From NCBI GenBank assembly GCA_011009095.1, contig VTPC01089973.1, positions 383,275 to 447,274 of the forward strand: a DNA stretch of 64,000 nt. Direction: 5' to 3'. A program made the position numbers and the translations under genes. The notes under the pieces were generated by a model, which saw nothing but the letters and a program-made list of their open reading frames with translations, made no database searches and was not told the DNA's origin. This document shows positions 57,561-64,000 of this stretch, one piece after another; positions within the stretch are counted from its first letter, which is position 1, and each line of letters starts with the position of its first letter. This stretch comes from Ignelater luminosus (lineage: Eukaryota; Arthropoda; Insecta; Coleoptera; Elateridae).

Positions 57561-59420
57561 ATTGGATGGCATGTGAATAAGGTCGTTGTCTCCGATGTTT
57601 TCAGTGTGCTCGTAAACAGCTTGAAAATAGACTGTGAAGCCCTGAACAATATAACTTTCACCCTCTAGTTTGCAATCATCACTGTACAGAATAATTGGTC
57701 AAGCATTTTTCTTCGTTTTGGTTTTCACATAATTCTAAAATTCTTTAGGTTCATCCTTCAATTAATTTTCAACTGTATATAAGTAATTAGAATGGGCTGT
57801 TTTTAACTCTATTTTTAATTGTGCTCTAACCTGTTTGTAATTAAGATTATATGAACATTTAGTTTAGTCTTAATAAAGTTATACGTATATGTTTTTGTAG
57901 AAACCAGTGACGATATGTAAAGATGTAATAAATTACACTTTCCAGTTTAGACATTTTTATTTTTTCAATTCACAACACTGTATTGAGGGATTACATTTAA
58001 AAAATATACATCAATATTATTTACTTAACTTCTAATGTTTATCTTTTAAGGCACTAACAATACAAACTACAATAAATAATATAAAGATTTGATTAACAAA
58101 TATAGTACCAAAACAAAATAATTTATATTAAGTTTACTGTAGCGTGCTTTACATTATAAACACAAATTACACTCTTTATCATACAAAATTATAAAAATAT
58201 ATTAAACAACAGTCTTCCTAATATTAATAAAAAAAAAAGAAAACAAAAACAGTACAACAAAATTAGCATTAATTAAAAACGGGAGGTTCTTAACTATAAT
58301 AGACACACGATGTGTTTGTTTGAATAGCAATCATTGATTGATCATGATATAATAATGCACATTGAAGAATAATTAATACGCTGTTAAGTTTAAGTCTTGT
58401 TTAGTACGGCATAAAATAGGATTGTAAGTATATTAATATCAAAAATAAATACTTCGTAGTTATGATTACAGAAACAAAACTAGAATAACATTAATAATAT
58501 TTTGGAAGGAAAAATTATAATTTGCGTTGTTGTAAATGTTGCTCGTTTTATATTTACCTAACAAAAGAAGAATTGGATAAAATATAAGAAATATGTTTGT
58601 TTATTGTCACAATCGACCTTGTTTTGTACTGAATTAGTGGTTTAGATGATGTTTGCAAGCTTTCAATTCTCTCACTTATACAACCTCAAGCATATGATAA
58701 TGTCATTATAAACAGGATATTGTAGTTTGATAAAATCATCCAGTTTCACACCTATTGTAATTTAAGGTTAATTTGATTTTAAGTAGTTAAAATATTAATA
58801 TGATGACCATAATTACAAAACATAAAATGCTATATCATCTTCTACCTTACCATTCCAAAATGTCTTGTTTTATTTGTAATTAGCGATAATTCAGAATTGA
58901 GCAAGAAATTATATTGAGCTACTTTAGTATAGAAATAAATTGACATTTTTATTATTTTAGATATTATAGTTAATAGTACATTATTTCAAGGTTGTGTCAT
59001 TTATTAAAAATATTTTTTTAAATATTATACGATTAAATCAGGATTTATTATATTCATATAAGATATTCGCCATTAAATCTACATAATGCCTCTTTTCTAC
59101 AATGAAGGTATCAATAATAAACAAAACAAATATGAAATAATAACAATTGTGGACCCTAAAATAACCAATATCACATAGTATTTGCTATCTCAAGTCCTTT
59201 ATTACACACAATAAAGTTGCTGTAAATTTTCCAAACATTCTATAAGGAGAGAACAAATTCAAAATCTCAGAAACACCATACAACAAATTGAGAGCTAAAT
59301 ATTTTTAAAATCTATTCGAGATTATTTACAAGAATTTTGTAAAGTTACATCAAAATTGCAGCAACCTTAACCACTCTCAAACATATATACACATTCTTTA
59401 ATATAAACTATAGCTTACAA
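57561..59420. other. Gene-free stretch, probable 3' flank of the zinc-finger gene
   Basis: Very AT-rich sequence with no coding signal. Part of it is likely the 3' UTR of the minus-strand zinc-finger gene. No repeat ends were recognised. Confidence 0.45.
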
Positions 59421-60314
59421 CTATGAATTATTTAAAAAATGATTAGCATGAGTTTTTTCATGCAAATCACGATGATCTTTACGGCCAAATTTTTTGTCAC
59501 ATGCACCACACGAATATTTCTTTTCACTGCAATGAGTTCTTAGATGCCTATACCAACAACCTTTTCCGACTGCTTTAAAACAAATTGTACATTTACTCAT
59601 ATCAGATTTCCTATACATATCATGATAGTACTTTAATTCTTCTTTTGGAAAAGTTAATTTTGGTGGCGATTGCTTGCTACCTGCAGCAGCGCTTTCTGCA
59701 GTTTCATGATTTGTATCATCTTGTTGCACACCACTTTTAAATTTTATATTCTGTATTTTTTGGGGAAATTTAAATTTAATTTTTGGAAAACCAATTTTTG
59801 TCGGCACTTTCTTTATCACAGTTAGTGCTTTATTTTGCATTAAGGAATCTATATTCTGAGATTTTTGTACTATTTCATTTGGACTATCTTGTGATGTATC
59901 ATAAAAATTTATTTCTGGTTTCACTATCACATGTTCGACTTCTCTAGATGTTAAAACATTTGGCATTCTTTCAACTCGTTTCGTTTTAATGTTTGGTGTT
60001 TTATTTAAGGCAGGTTTTGGTAAGGGATCAGGTACTCTACTAACAGTCTTAAAGTTGCATTGTTGCATATGTGACAATTGATCAGTTTTGATTGCGAAAG
60101 CATGACAACAATATAAACAAGGAAAAAACTGACGGCCGTCCTGTGCATAAACAACATCTGGTATATTATCATCCTGCTTGTCCATAACACGAGGATGCTT
60201 AACACTAGATAGTAGTTTCCCTGGCTTTTTCGTTTTCCTTTGATTCTCCATCGCTTTGTAAATTGCATCATCATTGTATGTTAAAACGGTAGAATTCTTT
60301 CTTAGATTGGGCAT
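59421..60314 (-). CDS. C2HC plus two C2H2 zinc-finger protein
   Basis: An intact 297-aa frame without introns. The N-terminal 60 residues are basic and charged. A first finger of C-x2-C-x12-H-x3-C type lies at about residues 66-86 (CLYCCHAFAIKTDQLSHMQQ then C). The middle (about 90-235) is low-complexity, Lys/Pro-rich, with FPKIKFKFP repeats. Two C-terminal C2H2 fingers follow at about 242-261 (CTICFKAVGKGCWYRHLRTH) and 269-289 (CGACDKKFGRKDHRDLHEKT then H), separated by a 7-residue linker close to the TGEKP type. The ATG at 60314 follows ACGAAC (A at -3), and an in-frame TAA lies upstream. An acceptor-like ATACAG 16 nt upstream could end a 5' UTR intron. Probably nuclear and nucleic-acid binding; no named orthologue was recognised. 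Confidence 0.88.
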   Translation of the reverse strand: MPNLRKNSTVLTYNDDAIYKAMENQRKTKKPGKLLSSVKHPRVMDKQDDNIPDVVYAQDGRQFFPCLYCCHAFAIKTDQLSHMQQCNFKTVSRVPDPLPKPALNKTPNIKTKRVERMPNVLTSREVEHVIVKPEINFYDTSQDSPNEIVQKSQNIDSLMQNKALTVIKKVPTKIGFPKIKFKFPQKIQNIKFKSGVQQDDTNHETAESAAAGSKQSPPKLTFPKEELKYYHDMYRKSDMSKCTICFKAVGKGCWYRHLRTHCSEKKYSCGACDKKFGRKDHRDLHEKTHANHFLNNS

Positions 60315-61363
60315 GTTCGTTTCTAGTGTGGCTCCTGTATGAATTTAAAAGGAAAAAAGAGCAAAAAATAAACATAACCTCGAAAATAATTTAGGCCAAG
60401 GGCATTTATTTCACTCACCAGATTCACATTACTGATTTGATATACAGTTATTCTTGCTGTTTTTAAAGATCTGATAAATTAATGAAACATAATTTAAATA
60501 CACATTATTATAAATAGCACTAATTATACGCAACAAGCAACGTATAAAAGTAAAGCACTAAACTACTATACGAGGAAGCAGAGCGGGACGAGGACATCAA
60601 GAGCCAACGAGAATAAAGCGGAATAAAGGACACTAATGCAATGTTGCCAGATGAAGAATAAATATCTATTGACGTTTGGTTGGTTTGTGATGTTAAAAAT
60701 GGCTGTACGCCTGTATTGTCACAGAGGATATATACCCTATAGTCTGTGGTATTGTTTAGTAAAACCAGCAATTATATGCAGGTAGATTTGGAATTAACTT
60801 AAAACTCTTTCATGAAGTGTGCTCTTTAGCCAACTTTGATTTTCTCTCATAATGCTAAGTGGCAGAGTATTCATTCAAAACTTTCAGTTTGTTAACTTAC
60901 TGATAAAATAGTCCCCTTTTCTCATTGTCCAAAGCTCATTGTAAGTGTAATGCGTAATATTATTAAAATAAGAAAGCATAAATATATGTCGAATTGGCAA
61001 GTTACAAATTCGGACAAAATAATAAGTTAACCTAAAAATTACGTGAATCCTAAATGTAACAACTAAATTTATCAAACAATGATTACCATTTATACTTTAA
61101 GAACTCTAGGTCACAGACAAGTACACAGTCCCTATCAAATCGATATTGGCAAAATCGTAGCCATGTTTTCGTTGTTATCAGTGTTTAGAAAACTAAATAA
61201 ATTCCAGGAAGCACATAAATGTATTAATTGATATAAACTTTATTTCTCTAAACATTATTTTCAATCGTTGTTGTAGTGCAAATCAAATTGAATTAGGATG
61301 CAACTAAATCTGGCAACATCGGTCGGAATCAAAGCAGCCAAACGGTCAACCAAACCACTATAC
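60315..61363. other. 5' flank of the zinc-finger gene, no other feature
   Basis: AT-rich sequence; no gene or repeat was recognised. The zinc-finger promoter must lie here, but no element is clear. Confidence 0.45.
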
Positions 61364-63225
61364 CAGGGGTCGGCAAGTAGTTTTAGGTGAGGTCCGGATA
61401 CTATGGGAAAATTTTAACGAAGTCCAGAAAAAAACAAATGATAATAATTAAGTGCTACATATTTATTATATTGGTTTCAAATCACATTCTGAATTATAAA
61501 ACACAAGACCTAAAATTAATGTGAGAAATTACACCGATGGTCTTGAGCCAGTTTTTTATGGTTTGGTTCTCGAGAGGAACAGCAAATTCTAAGTGTGTCT
61601 TTTAGGTGGGCGTCCGTTAATCTCGAACGATATTTGTTTTTCAAAAAATTCACCTTTGAGAAAGATGTTTCACATATGTATGTCGAGCCAAACATAATGG
61701 CCAAATTGATAGCTAGTTTTTTGCAATTTTTATATTTTTCTGGGACATGTTTGGCCCAAAATTCTTCAGTTGATACCGTTTTATACATTTGCAAAGACAC
61801 ATCTTCTTGCAAATCAATTATCTCCATTTGAAGTGATGGCTTTGACAGATTAAACAACTTGGCAGCCACGTCTGTCCATTCTGCCGCTACATAAACTTCA
61901 AATGGCGATTTAAGAAACGAAGATAGCTTGCCTATCTCTGCAAAGTCTTGGAATCTTGTAGCAAATTCGTTCCTAAGATCGGCCAGAAATTTTACAAACA
62001 CTGCAATGTCTTCTTCAGAGTTCTCCTTTTTAAATTCAAGAATAGTCGGAAAATGAATAAATTCTTGTTCTGCAATATCTTTTTCAAAGATACCGAGCTT
62101 ACGACGAAAAGCAGACATGCTTTGTATCAGATCACATATTAATTTTCCATTTCCTTGTAACTCTGTGTTGAGCGCATTCAAATATTTCAAAATATCTTTT
62201 AGAAAAGCCACAACCAGCATATTGCGCTCGTTTGTTATGAACTCAAAGTGCTTCCTGGCGCCCTGCGTATCTAAGTTTTGCAAGAAGGAGGTTACTTGTT
62301 CTTTTATTAGCCAGAAACGTTCAATAACTTGACCTTTACTTAGTCAACGAACATTGTTGTGTTGTAGTAAGTCAGAATACGCTGAATCACATTCAGAAAG
62401 AAACTCCTTGAAATGTCGGTGCTGAAGAGCAGAATGAGATCTCATAAAATTAATCAACTTGACTAAGCTGTTCATCACTTCTTTCAGTGTAGCACTAAGT
62501 TTTCCACAAAGGGCTGCCTGGTGAATTATGCACTGATACGATATTAGTCCTGAATTTTTATCCCTGATTCTCTTTGCTACACCTTTTTTTTTGCCAATCA
62601 TTGCTGGGGCCCCGTCAGTTGAAAGCGACACCATTTTATCATAACTGATGTTAGATTTAGTAATAAATTCATCAATGACCTTGAATAAATCTTCTCCTCG
62701 AGTGTTACCTTTCAACGGCAATATTGCTAGCAACTCTTCCCTAAATATCTGACCTTCAATGTCAAGAAATCTTACGAAAATAGACATTTGTTCGTCATCA
62801 ACAATGTCACATGATTCATCAAGTGCTATGGCGTAGCAAGGTGCCTTTTGCAGAAGTTTAAGAAGAGTGTTTTTAATATCCGCAGCTAAAATTCTCGTTC
62901 TTCGTGTATTACTTCTCGCTGACAATGGAATACTTTGAATTGCAGAAACAACACCTTTTTTTTCTTCAAAAAGTGACGTAACTACTGCCAACATACATTC
63001 CTTCACTATCTCAGAATCTGAAAATGGTTTCTGGTGTTTATTAAGCGTCCAGCACACACGTAACGCTGCTTCTGTGGATTTTTCTTGGTCGCTCATGCAA
63101 CGAACTAGTAATTTTGTGCTTTTTTCGTAAGAACTGAGATATGCCTGAAGTTTTTCTTTACGAGCCTCACTGCCAAGAGGAAAGTTTTTGTGGAATTGCT
63201 GATGAGTTGTTTCGTAGCAGCAGCA
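61364..63225 (-). mobile_element. 5'-truncated hAT (Charlie/ZBED-like) transposon
   Basis: CAGGGGTCGGCAA at 61364 is a typical hAT end of the Charlie/ZBED group and marks the 3' end of the element, about 150 bp below the transposase stop. No matching opposite end is present: the element breaks within the BED finger at about 63225, where GC-rich sequence begins. Confidence 0.75.
61516..63225 (-). pseudogene. hAT transposase (ZBED5/GTF2IRD2-like), one internal stop
   Basis: One frame from about 63225 to 61516, interrupted only by a TGA at about 62342-62344. There HNNVR-stop-LSKGQVIERFW stands for HNNVRWLSKG, a TGG-to-TGA change. The N-terminus has only the end of a BED finger (CCCYETTHQQFHKNFPLGSE), then PCYAIALDESCDI (first Asp), LSTDGAPAMIGKK (second Asp), CIIHQAALCGK, and a C-terminal hAT dimerisation region with STYICETSFSKVNFLKNKYR, whose Glu fits the catalytic Glu. 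All three catalytic residues look kept. The near-intact frame suggests young age. Loss of the BED finger and of one end makes it inactive. Confidence 0.88.
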
Positions 63226-63520
63226 GAGGCCACTGTAGGCATTACGCCTTTTCGGCCTGATGAATAGGGGAAGTAGTTTAGATGTGAACGCTGCTGCGGC
63301 AAAAGCGCGCCAGTCTGCCCGGAAACCCCTCGATCAAAACGATCAACGCGTGTCCGGCCCGGCCAGGGAGGAAGTGTGGAGGCGCGGCGGGTCGGCCCGC
63401 CGCCCGGTCCCCAGCTCCCATCCGGCATCACCGTCCCCGGCGGTATAAGGGCATCCCTGAGGAGCGCGTCCCTCGTTCTATGAGGCACCGCAACCCATCA
63501 CGACTATACTGTGACCAAAC
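63226..63520. other. GC/CpG-rich patch joined to the hAT break
   Basis: About 290 bp, strongly GC- and CpG-rich between about 63290 and 63490, unlike the surrounding DNA. On the minus strand the hAT frame stays open into it for about 35 codons (RADWRAFAAAAFTSK and so on). I recognise no rRNA, tRNA or domain. It could be a 5' fragment of a retroelement or of a host CpG-rich exon fused at the truncation point. Confidence 0.45.
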
Positions 63521-63951
63521 CTTAGATCATATATACTCCGTAGATAACGCCTTCTGCATTTAGCTAATGCATTTGGTTTGTGCCAACATTCAGTTATTGT
63601 AGCGCATGCGCAATAAGTAAATCTCGTAACTTTAAAAATCATTGGCGTACTTACGCAAATTTCCTACAGAGGCAACATAAAAAGGCAGCAATAATGTTAT
63701 TTTTATTTATCCTTGTATCTATAGATTATTGTATGACCCAGGAACAAAGAAAAATAAATTTTGAATACAAATAAAATAGTAAAAAAAACCTGCAAATCAC
63801 AACACCGCATATGCTTACGGACGACACTGCTTTTTGAACAACGCAAAATCGCGGAAAACACACTGCACATGTCTTATAATTACAAGTTGATGTGAATCTT
63901 GGCACAAACTTGTGGCTGAAGGCTTTATCTACGGAGTATATATGATCTAAG
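63521..63951. repeat. hAT-like MITE
   Basis: CTTAGATCATATATACTCCG, then TAGATAACGCCTTCTGC, at the left equals the reverse complement of the right end with two mismatches over 37 bp. Flanking 8-mers GACCAAAC and AACCAAAC differ at one base and fit an 8-bp hAT-type target duplication. 431 bp, no coding content. Confidence 0.85.
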
Positions 63952-64000
63952 AACCAAACTAACTTTTCCTTTAAATTGCTATATCATGCGATCATGTAAA

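Noticed and set aside
63260..63490. GC-rich patch as a possible rRNA fragment or bacterial insert
   Set aside because: No rRNA core motif or bacterial coding pattern was recognised; it is left as unidentified.
1..64000. tRNA or other structured RNA genes
   Set aside because: No cloverleaf with A and B box motifs or other known RNA signature was noticed by eye; a covariance-model scan would be needed to exclude them.

Overview
The window is AT-rich nuclear DNA of an invertebrate, most likely an insect. Exons have metazoan-style GT..AG introns, the genes are sparse, and the TE content (pogo/Tigger, hAT, Tc1/mariner-like, Jockey-like, Crypton-type recombinase, and many foldback elements ending TATACAGGGTG) is typical of insect genomes. 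A beetle or a similar repeat-rich insect is a guess; the order cannot be fixed from the sequence.

Five host genes can be supported. (1) An intronless 342-aa SLC35G1-like membrane transporter on the minus strand (19221-20249). (2) Divergent from it, about 700 bp away, POLDIP2 on the plus strand (20950-36517): six exons, 332 aa, every splice junction readable, with two large introns (5.9 and 8.3 kb) full of TEs. (3) An unrecognised secreted protein on the plus strand (37515-41989): three exons, 304 aa. (4) A convergent unrecognised secreted acidic protein on the minus strand (42786-48386): two exons, 216 aa. Genes 3 and 4 each start with an exon that contributes exactly 16 codons of signal peptide and ends in phase 0. 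(5) A minus-strand protein with one C2HC and two C2H2 zinc fingers (59421-60314), 297 aa, intronless in its coding part.

Layout: 1-16 kb is gene-free, holding foldback elements, a probable solo LTR with two perfect heat-shock elements, a Jockey-like reverse transcriptase remnant and a GC-rich patch. At 16.4-17.5 kb is a dead tyrosine recombinase gene of Crypton type. At 19-36.5 kb is the SLC35G1/POLDIP2 pair, with an old 4.6-kb Tc1/mariner-like element in intron 3 and a three-level nest of repeats in intron 5. At 37-48 kb is the convergent secreted-protein pair, whose introns carry foldbacks, a 1.65-kb element rich in GGATATCC-like repeats, and a 1.5-kb palindrome with a nested MITE. At 48-53 kb the DNA is non-coding apart from one foldback. 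At 53.2-56.3 kb is a complete but inactivated pogo/Tigger element with intact ends, then a decayed non-LTR reverse transcriptase (56.6-57.5 kb), the zinc-finger gene, and at the right end a 5'-truncated hAT transposase with one in-frame stop, a CpG-rich patch and a hAT-like MITE.

The host genes do not form an obvious pathway. The strongest theme is repeat architecture: long quasi-palindromes with TATACAGGGTG-type ends, several of which carry the same C-terminal piece of a Tc1/mariner-like transposase.
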